Below, piece by piece: positions 11,160 through 23,080 of a stretch of DNA of 64,000 nucleotides. The stretch spans positions 94,796,111 through 94,860,110 of the forward strand of contig OZ026621.1 of NCBI GenBank assembly GCA_964020975.1. Direction: 5' to 3'. This DNA comes from Hermodice carunculata. Taxonomy: Eukaryota > Annelida > Polychaeta > Eunicida > Amphinomidae. Every line of letters starts with the position of its first letter. Position 1 is the stretch's first letter. The notes beneath the pieces are model-generated. The model did no database searches. It was not told the DNA's origin and was given only the letters and a program-made list of their open reading frames with translations. The position numbers and the translations under genes were made by a program.

Positions 11160-12110
11160 ATTGGTAGAGATGGCTCCACAGCAACGCCATCTAGTGAATA
11201 ATTTTGTTTGACCTTTTGAGGTGCATATGCACCAAGTTTCAGCATAATCCGAGTGACAGTTTTGGAGAGATCGAAAATGGCAACACCCTACAAAATTCAC
11301 CCAAAAAAATAGAAAAAAATCGCAGCGCACCTGTCTGGGGGTCCATGGAAGTGTCCCATGCAATGCAACTTGGGAGAAATTTCAGAAAAGATCCCCCCAT
11401 CCTTCCAAAAAAATATATATATATATATCGAAACAAACAAACAAACAAAAACACACATACACACAAAACAAAACAAAAAATTCACAAAAAAATCACTGGA
11501 GTGGGACCATTTGGAAAAATTCAGTAGAGGACTGCCCAAGGTACATCCCCATCAAGTTTGTTCTGAATCTGGCTATGGTTTTGGAGAAATCGAAAATGTG
11601 AACTTGCCTCTGCAGTCACCTTGGGTTTTGTGATAATCAAAAGGAATGTATACATTGAATGTGCCCAAATAAAAAAAAATCGATAAAAATGTGGATCCAC
11701 GGCAACATCACATAGTTAGCAAGTTCGTTTCACCCTTCCACAAGGTGCATTTGCACCAAGTTTCAACACTATCTGAGTGATGATTTTGCCGAAGTCAAAC
11801 AAATAATGCAAACACACGTTTAAGAAAAAGAAAAGAAAGAAGTCGCACCGCCATCTGTTGAACAGTTTAAGGTGTAGAGGTCCTCAAAAATGTTTCCATA
11901 CAATTTCAACACAACTGGCTTAGTGCTTTCGGAGCCTTTTTTTAAAGACTTTGCGAAAAAAAACAGACCCACTGAAGGTACATCTCCACCAAGTCTGAAG
12001 TGGATCTGCCTTGGGTTTTATAAGAAAGGTCGAAAATATGAATTCTCAGAGGGGAAGGGACAATTGGGCCGTCAGACCTTGAGTCACCTTGGAAAGGTGG
12101 CGACCCCCGA
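11160..12110. repeat. Degenerate tandem repeat with CACCAAGTTT...GAGATCGAAAAT units
   Basis: Four related units of roughly 190-270 bases. Each contains a variant of GTGCAT.TGCACCAAGTTTC, a GAGTGA..GTTTTGG phrase and GAAAT(C)GAAAA(T), seen near 11220-11280, 11545-11600, 11745-11800 and 11975-12035. A reverse-complement member lies at 51700-51790 (CCACTTCAGATTTGGTGAGG). This is an old dispersed and tandem repeat, not coding. Confidence 0.6.
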
Positions 12111-12227
12111 AAGGAGATGAAAAGCAATGAACGTAGGCGTAAATAGGCTCCATGTAAGTTCTAAAGCTGCTATGTGCAGTTACACCACAATGATCTGACC
12201 TAAACCAAAATTTAAAAGAAAAGCAAA

Positions 12228-12229
<2 letters not shown>

Positions 12230-12258
<29 letters not shown>

Positions 12259-12282
12259 AAGTCGAAAATAGTCAAATAGTCA

Positions 12283-12335
<53 letters not shown>
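12230..12335. repeat. (CA)n microsatellite in two blocks
   Basis: Two CA runs separated by about 25 bases end some 20 bases before the 5' junction of the next LINE fragment. Confidence 0.95.
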
Positions 12336-12339
<4 letters not shown>

Positions 12340-12354
12340 CATTGAAAAATTGAA

Positions 12355-13609
12355 AAAACTTCCCTTCGCCATGATCTGGAAGTTGACAACCTTGAACTTT
12401 TATGGTGTGAAATAAGAATCAATGATAACAAGTTTTTGGTTGGAGTAATTTACAGACCACTTAACTCTCCTGTATCTTTATGGAACGACTTTCAAATAAG
12501 TTACGACATGGCTAAAGCCACAGGCATAAACAATATCTTTGTGCTTGGGGACCTTAATGCCGATGCCAATACTCCACATGGTCTTAAACTTCATCAATTC
12601 TGTACGAGTAATCTTCTCTCTATTCATACTAAGGAACCTACTCGTATTACTGACACATCCTCGAGCTGCTTAGACCAAATACTTTCAAATAAACCCAATT
12701 TTTTTACTGAGACGGAGGTTTTGCCTCGAATTTTAAATTGCGATCATTGCTTTGTTTCGGCTAAATTGTCTTTAAAGTGTAAACGGGGGCTATCTTATGA
12801 ACGATTTATTTGGGAATATGGCAAGGCAGATTTTGATCTTTTCCGAAACTGTATTGTAAATTTTGATCGGGATACCTGTTTTCTATCTTATGATATGAAC
12901 ATTTGTTGCGAGGCCTGGACTGACGCTTTCTTAAATATTGCCAGACAATGTATTCCCAGTAAACGAGTTACCATACGGCCTAATGATCTTCCGTGGTATC
13001 ACGGAACTTTAGAAATCTCAAGCGGGGGGGGGGGGGGGGGGGGGGGGGGAGGGTTGGTTGTAAGAGCCCACAAGAAGGCTAAAAAGTGAAATCATCCTGA
13101 AGATTGGGCAAACTTCAGGAATCTTCGAAATGAGTATCAAAAACATCTTCATAATGCTGAAGAACAGTATAACCTTAAGCTCAGTGCATCGCTCTGTAAT
13201 TCTCGTACTAAAAACAAAACTTGGTGGCGTACTGTTAAGTATTTTTTCAATCGTAGCCAATGCTAGAATATATCCCCTCTATTACACAACGATGAGTATA
13301 TATCTGACACTTCGTCTAAAGCTGAGGTATTTAATTCCTTTTTCCTAAGTCAATGCAATGTTGATTCATCATCCTCTACCTTACCTCCTCTAAACTTACA
13401 GCCGCCTAGGCCTACTTTGTCTAGCATACATATATTCGAGAGTGAGGTTTTGGGAATTCTCAACAATATTGATGTGTCCAAGGCGACAGGACCTGATGAA
13501 ATAAGCCCCAGATTATTAAAGGAAGCTGCACCACTTATATATAGCTCCCTAACATGACTTTGTAATTTACCTTTAAATCAAAATCTATTTCCTTCTCCCT
13601 GGTCTATAT
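12355..13609 (+). mobile_element. LINE fragment: APE endonuclease and start of RT, third family
   Basis: The plus strand encodes an endonuclease domain (GVIYRPLNSP, VLGDLNADANTPHG, SCLDQILSN, NCDHCFVSAKLSL) in one 217-codon frame from 12436, with related residues upstream from about 12365. After KRVTIRPNDLPWY the frame runs into a pure run of 26 G (13024-13049). Coding similarity then resumes with YQKHLHNAEEQYNLKLSASL, NKTWWRTVKYFFN and the RT finger segment DVSKATGPDEISPRLLKEAA (about 13470-13530). It stops near 13609, before the RT active site. It is related to, but clearly diverged from, the intact LINE (shared VTIRP.D.PW and GPD motifs). The G run interrupts the frame. Confidence 0.85.
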
Positions 13610-14135
13610 AGGCACTATAGGTGCTATAGCCATGCAAAATTTGAAGTTTCTAGCTTGCACGGTGTCTGAGTTTAAGACGACACAAAAATCTGGCGGAAAG
13701 AAAGAAAGAAAGAAAGAAAGAAAGAATATTGGGTAAAACAATATGTCTGTGTTCACACACAGACATAATAACATTGTATGATGAACACCCACCGTTGTTT
13801 GTACTACTATTAGGGCTTTTACTTTGTAGTAGTCATAAACGAATAGAATTATCACATTCATGTCTATATTTGGTTAAAATAATCCAGGCCATAACTTTTG
13901 CCAGCACACAATTCAAAGTCATAAACATTTTTAATCCTTAGCTGGGGTCATCCTGACATTCATGTGTTTATGGTTATTTTTTATGTTTCAAACATTGCAT
14001 ATTGATCTAGTAGATCCTACTGCCTTACCCGTTTCTGTCATATGTTGCATATATGTTGAATAAAGCATATTTGAACCTGAATCAGCAAATACATAGCTTA
14101 TTGCGATACTGCCAACACACACAAACACACACTTG

Positions 14136-14196
<61 letters not shown>

Positions 14197-15126
14197 GTAT
14201 CTGGTTTGTATATTTATCACCAGCATTTGCTTATGAACAAAGACCATTCTCATTGACCAATATGATACAAATGTATATTGCTTTCCGGTGTAGTAAATGT
14301 ATCTATCCGTATTTTTCTCAACGGAGGAATCATCCTATGCTTCTCTCCTCCTGCCAATGTTATATATTTTTTTGTATCTGAATACTTCTTTGTACATTTC
14401 TGATTGGCGAATAAACTATAATTAATCAATATTGCCCAAGTTGCTCTATGATATGGATACATGGGTGCCTATTTTATTTTATATTTTATTAATTCCTTTG
14501 TGTCTTTGTCTATTTGTTGCCATGTTTGTATGAGACCATATCACGAAAGATTTATCTTAATAAAGTGTATGTATGTATGTATGTATGTATGTATGTATGT
14601 ATGTATGTATGTATTTTGCTTTGGACCACGGTCAATAAAACTACTACTACTACTACTATGTATGTATGTATGTATGTGTGTGTGTGTGTGTGTGTGTGTA
14701 TAACACATGAAAATGTCTTTTTAGCTGTAGCAAATGTGCCATGGACAATAATTTTACGCTCAAGGACACATGGCATATTATGTGACTGTGCAAATCATCC
14801 CTGCTCACCCCAAACTGAAATTGAAAAATGACAAAAATCGAATTCCGGCAAGAAAGTGTTTGATTTGTTCTTCTGTATATATCCTTTTCCTTCCAAGTGT
14901 TTATAGAATTTGTGCCGGGAACTAACTTTTAACCTGCATCATTTCTGCCAACTGACATGTCACAATCGTCTGTCTCGTGCTCCAAATGCATTTTGGGGCT
15001 ATGATGGGTGTTACAATCAAATGAGGAGTGGGTGGATAGTTAGGTGGAAGCCGTTATCGCATCAGGAAAGTTGACTGGGACTGCTGTTTAATTTCCTTTC
15101 ATCGGTTTTTGTTTCTGTGCAAACTG
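13610..15126. other. Microsatellites and LINE/SINE-like 3' tails, no gene
   Basis: Contains (GAAA)n at 13696-13725, a run of about 58 bases of (GT)n at 14138-14195, (TATG)n at 14563-14613 and (TATG)n/(GT)n at 14656-14700. Four tail-like phrases, AATAAAGCATATTTGAA (14059), CGAATAAACTATAATT (14408), TTAATAAAGTG (14558) and GTCAATAAAACTACTACTAC (14630), look like 3' ends of retroelements, each near a simple repeat. No coding domains. Confidence 0.6.
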
Positions 15127-15352
15127 AAGGCCGAGTTACACGATGCTCAGTTGCGGGTGCAAAGCTGTACATGCCAGATATTGCTTCAGCAAGGCAGTGT
15201 CTATACGCGATACAATAATGGGTAGAAAGGGAAGTTCTTTGCTTGCATAGTTTTGCAGGAGCGGTCACATACAGCAACACAGTGGCCACACGATGCAAAA
15301 CGTTGCGAACACAGCTTTGCATGCCAAACAGTGCGTCGTGTAGCTTGGCCTT
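15127..15352. mobile_element. MITE-like palindromic element, 226 bp
   Basis: The left end (AAGGCCGAGTTACACGATGC, then GTGCAAAGCTGT) is matched by the reverse complement of the right end (AAGGCCAAGCTACACGACGC, then ATGCAAAGCTGT). Similarity continues for about 45-50 bases on each arm. This is the form of a non-autonomous DNA transposon with long TIRs. The flanks CTG and TAG do not form a clear target duplication, so the superfamily is open. Confidence 0.6.
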
Positions 15353-16099
15353 TAGGGCCCGATTCTTCATGCAGTGGTTTCCCTTTTGTTATACAAAACT
15401 GGCTTTCGTGTAACCAACACCTTGTTGAATGTAAACATTTGATTCAATGGTTCCACAGAAACAAAAATACCTTACCAAAGTAATATTGGCGGGTAATGCA
15501 AATTACGGTGTTGTCGCCAAATACAAGAACGTGTTTGTCACTTGCCTCGCGCAACAAATCAAAACATTTTTGTCCACCTGGTTGTGACATGGTCACATGA
15601 CGCGGATAAACCAATAGAAACCTAATAAGCGTATTTTCGGTGACTAAAATTTTTTGAAACCTCAGTTCCACTTCATTCGACCTGTGAGTACAGACGTTCA
15701 TTTGTGTCTATGTTTTTTTCTCGTCTGTGCCTTAAGTTGGCAACAGGCATTTTCTTGGGTAGTAGCGGCAAAACATAAACCGAGGTGGTCAGTATTTTGT
15801 AAGCTAACACTACTTATATTCCATCGTCAAAATTAGGCATGAAAAAATATAAATTTTCACAAAAACCTTTGTGACCTATATCACGTGGCTTCCATCTTTG
15901 GCGCCATACAATGTCCATGTTTCCGTCCACTTGTAGTGCTGAATTGCTGAAGTCCTTCGGAGAGTTGGGGTTTAAACCCCGGGAGTAACATGTTCAAAAC
16001 ATTGCATATTCGAAACCCACAAATACATTGTTGTGCTCTCTATATTTTGTGTTTTTAAGACGATATGCCGACGAAATAGAGCACAAAAGGTAAAGGCAC
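15353..16099. other. No recognisable gene
   Basis: Short frames only and no domain. A small GGCG...CGCC palindrome lies near 15489-15519. Confidence 0.5.
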
Positions 16100-17560
16100 T
16101 GATTAATTGATTGATTGATTACATTCGGTGCAAGTCATACATAGTAGATGATAGATACAGACATGATATGATGAATAATGATTAGTCATACATAGTAGAT
16201 GATAGATACAATTTAAATGGTTACAACTTTTGCTTTATATTCATTACATGCACAATGGTCAATAACCTCCTAGTAAAATTTTAAATGACATCTCTATCTT
16301 TAATAGTTTTGAAGATATTCAAGTTTGAAAATTTCAAATGCTGCTAATTAGCATAATTCAAATTGTTACAACTTTTATTTTAAATCCATTGGATGCGCAC
16401 TGCATGGTCAATAACCCAGTAGCAGAAGTTGGAATGACATCTCTATCTATTCTACTTTTGAAGATATTCAAGATTTAAAATTTCAAATGCCCCTAATTTG
16501 CATAATTTTAAACATCTTCATTCCTCTGTATATAACGGTCAAACTCCTTGTATGGAGGTACAATTATGCCAAGTCTGGAGTTTCTATGTAGAATAGTGTC
16601 GGACAAATTTGCTGGTACAGAAGAAAGAAGGAAAGAAAGAAAGAAAGAAACTAGGAAAGATGATTTGCTGCATAGCAAATCAGTGTGTGTGTCTTTAAAG
16701 CATATTGGTATGGCAATGTACAACTATTCAATAAAACAGGAGTAGAAGTTGGAATGGCATCTCTATCTATTATAGCTTTGAAGTCATTCAAGATTTAAAA
16801 TTTCTAATGGTGCTTTTTTACATAATTTAAATTGCTACAACTTTTATGTCTAAATCACCCCTGTAAAAATGTCCCACAGTTCTTACGATGTTGATAAAGG
16901 CTGTGGATTATGAGTGAAATCTATCGGGAGGGGGGGGGGGATAAAATACACATAACTTAAGGAGGAAAGGGTAGGGTTTATTTTGATGTGGTTACACTTG
17001 CCTGGACTTTGGAATAAGCTGGCCATTTGATACCAATCATTCACTGTCACTGCTCATTTGTGTTTGGTGGGGTGGCAGACACATAGCAGGGCCACCTCCA
17101 CAGTAAAATGGTGTCCCTGTAGCCGGATTATTTTGTAAAAAATCCAATTATTTGACGCTACAAAAGTGAAAATAAAACCCATATAAATGTCTACAGCAGC
17201 ATCCATGTGGACCTGTTTACAAACACCACTAATTATAGCAGCCGGGTTGAGTGGCAGGGCAAAGAGGTCAGTGTTAGGCTGTTTGGCCCGCTGGCACTGT
17301 TGTCACAACTAATGAGACGGCCCCCAGAGCTCAAGTTGGAATGCACTGTATAGTAGTATATAACATATTGAAGATTTAAAACTTTAATTAGCCCTCATTT
17401 GCATAATTTTGAAAAGCATGACTTCTCATTATAAAAAGGCCAGACTTTATCTATAGAAGTATAATTGTGCCAAGTTTGGAGTTTCTACGTGTTATACTTT
17501 TCAAATGAAATGTCGGACAAATTTGCCTGGAAAGAAAGAAAGAAAGAAAGAATTCCTAGA
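16100..17560 (-). repeat. Degenerate ~147-bp tandem repeat (reverse orientation of the 44.6-47.1 kb family)
   Basis: Units share GACATCTCTATCTATT, TTTTGAAGATATTCAAG, TTAAAATTTCAAATGC, TAATTTGCATAATTT and GTTACAACTTTTATTTTAAAT. Two clean neighbours span about 16218-16366 and 16367-16513. Their reverse complement (ATGCAAATTAGGC, AAGTTGTA.AATTTTAAT, AATAGAGAT) matches the array at 44570-47090. Two copies of an adjoining segment ending in GTCGGACAAATTTGC and a (GAAA)n run lie at 16549-16650 and 17458-17552. Confidence 0.65.
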
Positions 17561-17565
17561 AAAAC

Positions 17566-17695
17566 AGAAATGTGTGTGTTGACACACACACTTTAAAAAG
17601 AAAGATTAAAGAACAGAAAAGTGTGTGTTGACACACACACTTTAATAAAGAACTCGAGGAAAAACAGAAAAGTGTGTGCTGACACACACGCTTTG
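17566..17695. repeat. Three ~50-bp units carrying a GT/AC palindrome
   Basis: Each unit contains GTGTGTGTTGACACACACAC or a one- to two-base variant, flanked by AAA and TTT, at about 17568-17594, 17617-17643 and 17667-17694. The spacers include AACAGAAA. The centre is a near-perfect palindrome that can form a hairpin of about 12 bp. Confidence 0.85.
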
Positions 17696-18063
17696 ATCAT
17701 AGCTCTGAACACGGAGTTGACCTCATTGAAGATGAGGAGTTCGGAATGTGCCACTGATCATAGCTGAGTGCTGAGACAGCGGCGACTTGCCAGAAAAGTG
17801 CCGGCGAGGAGGTAAGCGATGGCTAGTCTTAACATCGATGGTGCCGAAGGGACTTCCCCCAATGTATAAAACTTTTCGGCAGCAGTGACACAGAGGGAAA
17901 AACAGATGACCTTTAGCGAGTTAATTTAAGCTGGCCCTTCGAAATTATGAAGAGACAGAAAAGTGTACCCAATCCTCCGATGGAAGCCACGCGCACGTGG
18001 ATGATAGCGTGATGAACGTTGTTTGTTGAGACATGCAAAATGCCTTCGACACAAGGCTTTTGA

Positions 18064-18490
18064 ATGCGGTCAAAAAGACAGCAAGTACAAGGGACGGCGC
18101 CCAAGGGACACCCTAAGAACAAAAACAAAAAGTGGTGTGAACATTGCAGGAACCCTATGCACAACACTGTGAACGGTAGGAAAAAGGACTCCGCGGAAAG
18201 GTGGTGCGAGAACTGTAAAAGTATTACGCATGACACGAGTGCATGTAGTAGAAAGATTCAGCTAAGACTGTAACTTAGTGTAAGAGACCATGGCGATGAC
18301 CGTAACGCAATGAGCAACCGCAAAAGCATACATTTGCCTTTAACGTTAATGTCAACACGGTGGACAATGAAAAGACTGTACCCATGATACACAACTAAGA
18401 CACTGCAAACATTCTAGTTGTAGGCTAGCGGCAAATGCTTCAAAAGTGCCCTAAAAATAGGTGCAACCCCAACCAAAGGTATAACAAAAC
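18064..18490 (+). mobile_element. Copia-type fossil, Gag zinc-knuckle part (5' portion)
   Basis: Two Cys/His knuckle-like motifs (WCEHCRNPMH and WCENCKSITHDTSAC) lie in a short basic frame, followed by degraded sequence of the kind seen between Gag and protease in Copia elements. The rest of the same kind of element, starting at its protease motif, resumes directly beyond the 5.65-kb TIR unit at 24140. I therefore read the two as one old Copia-type insertion split by a later transposon. It is broken, and no LTR was recognised. The upstream limit of the Gag part is uncertain. Confidence 0.5.
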
Positions 18491-18600
18491 ACAACCTATA
18501 TCAAAATGTGCGCACATGTCTCCTCTTTACAGAAAAATAGGTTGTGGAGTCCGAAAAGCGTTTTTTGATATGTTTACAAACCCGTTTCTATGACAACCTC
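18491..18600 (+). repeat. Left terminal inverted repeat of the 5.65-kb element
   Basis: Begins ACAACCTATAT. The heptamer ACAACCT recurs in both orientations within the arm: outward at 18491, inverted (AGGTTGT) at about 18539, direct again at about 18593. Such subterminal repeats often bind transposase. Confidence 0.85.
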
Positions 18601-19593
18601 TATTTTTTGTGGAAAATGACTACTTTTCACTAATTTTTTAATATCTGCCTTAATTTTGAAGATAAGCACTCCAAATTTCAACAGAAGGTAGCTCTAACCT
18701 TACTCTTTCAACAGACTTGACGCTTTTAAAAAAATTCTTTGAATAACATCATTATTATTATAATTATATGCAAAATTTTGTCATCTATTTGGCAATATAA
18801 ATGCCTCTATTAGTTGATGTTGTTTACTGCAGTTGCCAAATTACCAAAAATAGGGGTAATTGTTAAATGATGAAGGTAATATATTCCCAGGGATATACTG
18901 ATACCAAATTGACTGGAGTATATGAAGTGGACACCATTACATGTATGCAAATTAGGCTTCAAATGTAGGGGTTTTTGAAGCCATTCTAGAGATGTTTATC
19001 ACACATTATGTGCTGTACCAATGCAAAAAGTTACATTTCCTTGAAAAGTGCTTCAAAGCATATAGAACATAGAATCCTAATCGTCTTATCAACATTTTTC
19101 GTTCACAGCTTTACTGAAATTTTATGGGTCCGCCACTGGGGGGGGGGGGGGGGGGCATTTTGTTTATGGGTTGTCTGGTCTGGCTAGCTTGTGCAAAAGT
19201 GCTTTCTCCAGAACGCATTGTTGGAATTTGAGCAAATTTAGCATATATATTACCGAAAAAAAATATGAAGTGAAGACAATTTAGAAACCCTATCATTAAA
19301 TTTATGCAAATGATGTCATCTTGAAATTAGGATTTTATAATTTATGTGTTGTGCTGTAGGGCACCAGAAAGCACAAATCTGGGCACATTTCTTTAACTTC
19401 AAGAGTCCATGTCGGATTCCAACTCTGCTATGTGAGTTTCTCATTATCAGTGTTATTGAGAATGACTGTGCATATTGTCAAAATGTGTTGCATGATTGAT
19501 AATATACACATGGTGAACTGGATTATTTTCTAAAATGAAGCTCGAACCTGGTAAGAACACCCACGTTTTAATGTATTCGCAGGTTAGATAATT

Positions 19594-19896
19594 TTGTACC
19601 GTGAACCTAAAATCATGAACCTGGAACCGTCATCCAAGAAGCCACCCCCAGCCAAGCTAAATCTCAATACCTGTGTTTTATGTAGCAAAGTTCTCAACAC
19701 AGGAAAAGGGACTGATTACAAAACTACTTTGGACAATCTACGATATACGGTTGTCTCCACCACAGACCGATCAGCCACTCAATTACCGCCTACTGAGGAT
19801 GCATTTGAGCAACATGTGAAAAGGGCACAATACCAATGTCCCATCTGGTGCCACAATGGCATTGATCAATTGCATACAGCTCTTAAAGCACTATAA
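19594..19896 (+). CDS. Fragment with CxxC motif and LPPTxDAFxxHxxRAxYQ motif
   Basis: A 100-residue frame reading NTCVLCSKVLNTGKGTDY, then LPPTEDAFEQHVKRAQYQCP. I associate LPPT..A...H..RA.YQ...W with the C-terminal part of a large, poorly characterised protein family widespread in fish and marine invertebrates, in which it is followed by a Gly-Trp segment and a CXC-type Cys-rich tail. Such a tail is present 3.2 kb downstream at 23081-23413. The zinc-finger-like CVLC start and the LPPT motif lie unusually close together, which suggests an internal deletion. It lies inside the TIR element, so it may be a remnant of that element's own gene. Function unknown. Confidence 0.45.
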   Translation: MYREPKIMNLEPSSKKPPPAKLNLNTCVLCSKVLNTGKGTDYKTTLDNLRYTVVSTTDRSATQLPPTEDAFEQHVKRAQYQCPIWCHNGIDQLHTALKAL

Positions 19897-19905
19897 TTCC
19901 GAGAC

Positions 19906-21990
19906 ATGACAAAAATTAATGAATATTTGGGTCTTACTGACTCAGAACACACATTTCCGCAAAAAAATTGTGAAATTGTGTACGCTTACACAACAACTAT
20001 TCGGAAACCAGATTCTAATAAGAAAAAGTTAGATCAAATGTTTTGCATCGTTCCTTTCAAGCACAAAATTATTGATTCACTAAACATTCAGTCCCTTTTC
20101 AAATTGAAATTTGTTCATAACATGATTCCAAAGGAGTGCAAAATAAAAGACCCCCCCCATCATTTTATTTAAATATGGCAACAATATTGGACAAAGTATA
20201 ATGAATTACAAGGAATTTCTGGCTTCAATTACTCTTAAAGATATCGCAGCGAATCAAAATTGTGACTGTATGTCAAACAGTAAATATTCTGATTTTGTTG
20301 ATGCATACCACAAACATGTATTTACAGGTAATTTGGATATCATACAAAATTCAAGTTTAATAGAAATTATGAAAAAAGTACCAAATTTTCGGATATGTCC
20401 TAAGTTGAACACTGACAGTATTTTTCAGGATACATGTGATGCTTTGGATTCCTACTGTATGAAATGGGCAAAGAAAGAAAAAATATAATTTCAGAAATTT
20501 AAAGGATGGGTATCAAACTTGAAAAAAGCCTCTAGAAAAAGAATTTATTGTTACAAATCCCACATTCAGAATTTCAATAAAAACAACCTGAAGTTTCAAA
20601 AGCAGTCAAAGAATTACAAAAAAGTTTTGTAGTCACTAACATAGATAAGGCAGGGAACAATCTTGGGATCATCTGCAAAAAATATTATCTGGATGTTTTG
20701 AAAAAAGAACTTGGTATAAACAATATTTCAGACATGAGAGGAAATGACGTATATTAATTACACAAACAATCCATTGATAATTTGATAGATACACATAAAG
20801 ATGAGACGAAAAGGAATTTTAATATCAAAATTTCTGAAGAGGACTCCTCTATTCCACTTTTGTTCTGGATACCCAAATTACATAAAAACTCTTTTGAATT
20901 TAGATTCATAGACGGTGCTGCAAAATGTACAAGAAAACAATTATCAAAAGAATGAACGTTGTGTTTGACTGCAATTAGGAATCATTTTCGTAAATACTGT
21001 AATGCAATTTCTAGAAACAGTGAATTAAATTGTTTTTGGAGTATTAGCAATTCTTCCGAGTTTGTATCTAAAATTATACATGTAAAAGTAAAAAATATCA
21101 AATGTTTTGATTTTTCTACACTGCACACAAATCTACCTATAGATGAAGTCAAAAGTTCACTTTCAGAATTAATGAGCAAAATGTTTAACCATAATGGTAA
21201 ACCATACATTAATATGAATTCATATACAAAGAAAGCATAAGACAACAAATGTTCAAACAGTAACATTAAATCGTACACTGTTGAAACTTTGATGGATGCT
21301 ATAAAATTTCTTTTGGATAATACTTTTGTTCAATGCGGACCATTGGTTTTTCAACAAATAAAAGGCATTGCAATGGGTAGCAACTACCCCCCTTTACTGG
21401 CAGACTTGTACTTAACCTGGCTTGAATTTACGTATATGGATAAACTGATGAAAAAGGACTTTAAAAAACGGCTACAAAATTATCAAACAACGCAAGATAT
21501 ATTGATGACATTGCTTGTGTAAATGTACAAAATTTCAGTAAAATTGTTAAAGAAATTTACCCAATAGATATCCCTTTGGAGGGTAACAATTCAGATGGTT
21601 TCAGAGATGTGTTTTTGGACTTGGATATTCAGGTCACTAATGACAAGTGTTGTGTTAAAGTCTATCACAAAATAGATGAGTTTAACTTTGAAGTAGTTAA
21701 TTATCCTTTCCCAGACAGTATAATTTCGGATACTATTGGATATAATACGTTTTTTCACAGACTTTGAGATTTGGTCGTATTTGTTCTAAATTTCAGGACT
21801 TTGCATCTAGAACCAAATTTATATTTAAAATATACTTGAGTCAGGAGGATTCAAAGATGTACTTTTGATCAAATATTTCTACACATTTTGCTGTAAATAT
21901 CCCGAGATGGTTAGAAAGTTTGGCTTCAATAATTTTAGAGATTTTAGACTTGCCTTTTTTTCGACTTAATTTTATCTTTTGGCATCATTC
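19906..21990 (+). pseudogene. Degenerate reverse transcriptase, Penelope-related type
   Basis: Several frames on the plus strand carry, in order, FDFSTLHTNLP (RT box with catalytic Asp, about 21106), FQQIKGIAMGSNYPPLLADL (the GxxMGs..spllA box, about 21348), a degraded DD segment (about 21498) and FLDLDIQ, then YHKIDEFNFEVVNYPFP. Upstream are KWAKKEKI, a segment resembling FVVTNIDKAGNNLGIICKKYY (about 20620) and SIPLLFWIPKLHK (about 20850). This order and the aMGs..pplAdl form are typical of Penelope-like and related RTs rather than LINE RTs. There are multiple stops and shifts. No GIY-YIG domain was found near it. It sits between the two pieces of the Cys-rich protein inside the TIR unit. 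Confidence 0.75.
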
Positions 21991-22060
21991 TGTTTTAATG
22001 TTCACCTTTCAGACATTTTAGGCTAGCTTGTTTTCTCTTAGGTTAAACCCCCAGGGGCCA

Positions 22061-22270
22061 TCGGTAGCGAGTAGCGGCCTACGACAGTTACAAGCTTGCC
22101 AAATTGTACTTGATATCTGGTTAATATTTTCATTGCATTCTTTTGACTGAAATACAAATGACTATCGGTAGCAAGCAGCGGCCTACGACAGTTACATGTT
22201 CGCTTAATTGTACTTAAAATCCTGTTAAGAAAAATTGTTTTGATAACATGTTTTTGGCATAAATGCTCAT
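22061..22270. repeat. 104-bp tandem duplication
   Basis: TCGGTAGCGAGTAGCGGCCT (22061) recurs as TCGGTAGCAAGCAGCGGCCT at 22165, followed in both copies by ACGACAGTTACA and an AATTGTACTT phrase. It lies just downstream of the RT relic. Confidence 0.8.
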
Positions 22271-23080
22271 GACTTTCATTCTTTTCTGACATGCCTAAAT
22301 GCACATTTACTCAATATTAAAAAAAAATACTCAAAAGTGACAGTATTTTTTCAAATATCACAAACCTGACACATTACGTTGATACATTGACTCAGGGTTG
22401 GCAATGAAATAGAGCTTAATTGTTTGAGGAGTAGGTGTCATCATGGAGTTTGTTTTACATTTCTGGTGCAGGATGTACATTGTTGCAGTCATTGTTAGGA
22501 TTTCCCTTGGTTTATACAGATGGTCTAGCTGCAACTGTTTATTTTACAATCACTGGGACTGAATATAATGCCCCAGCTTGTTTCCACTTCAGTTAAACAC
22601 TGGCGGATGGTTTAACTAGAATAAGCTGTCCAGCTAGAAAGGGTACATATTGGTTCAGGGGTAAGTCAAATTGTTCTTAACTGAACCTGCACTGCACAAA
22701 TTTGGTAATTATAGTTTGTTTGCCAGGCATTCTTCTTTCATAATGAAGGTCTGCATTTATAAGCAAAACTTCACGTATTTAGCTAATTCATCATTTGCCA
22801 TGTTTATGTTTATTCATTATTATGTGGGTTGTCCTTGCTGAATATTTAGCTCAGACAAGGAGCCGCTACTCAGAGAGACTTGTACGGGTGAAAGGCTCCG
22901 AAACATGTTGAGTAGTTACCCGCCGAAGACCCTTTAATTTATTTCGGCTAATACAGCCTATATCAAAATTTTACAGAGGAACGTGTGCAATTTGGACAAT
23001 AGTACGTCTATATGTATATAGGTTAGACAGGGACATGTTAGCTTAGGGAGAATAAAGAGTTCGGACTGCGGAATAGCGTA

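Noticed and set aside
14053-14381. Cys/Val-repeat frames around 14.1-14.3 kb
   Set aside because: Translations of the (GT)n run.
20201-20488. Treating the short frames in 19.9-21.8 kb as separate small genes
   Set aside because: Together they follow the order of one reverse transcriptase and are separated by stops and shifts, so they are parts of one relic.
22858-22916. Possible hammerhead in GGAGCCGCTACTC...GAAACATGTTGAGTAG
   Set aside because: Helix I (CTACTC/GAGTAG), GAAA and an ACATGT palindrome are present, but the CUGANGA core is not (AGAGAGA instead) and no helix II forms. At best a strongly decayed motif.
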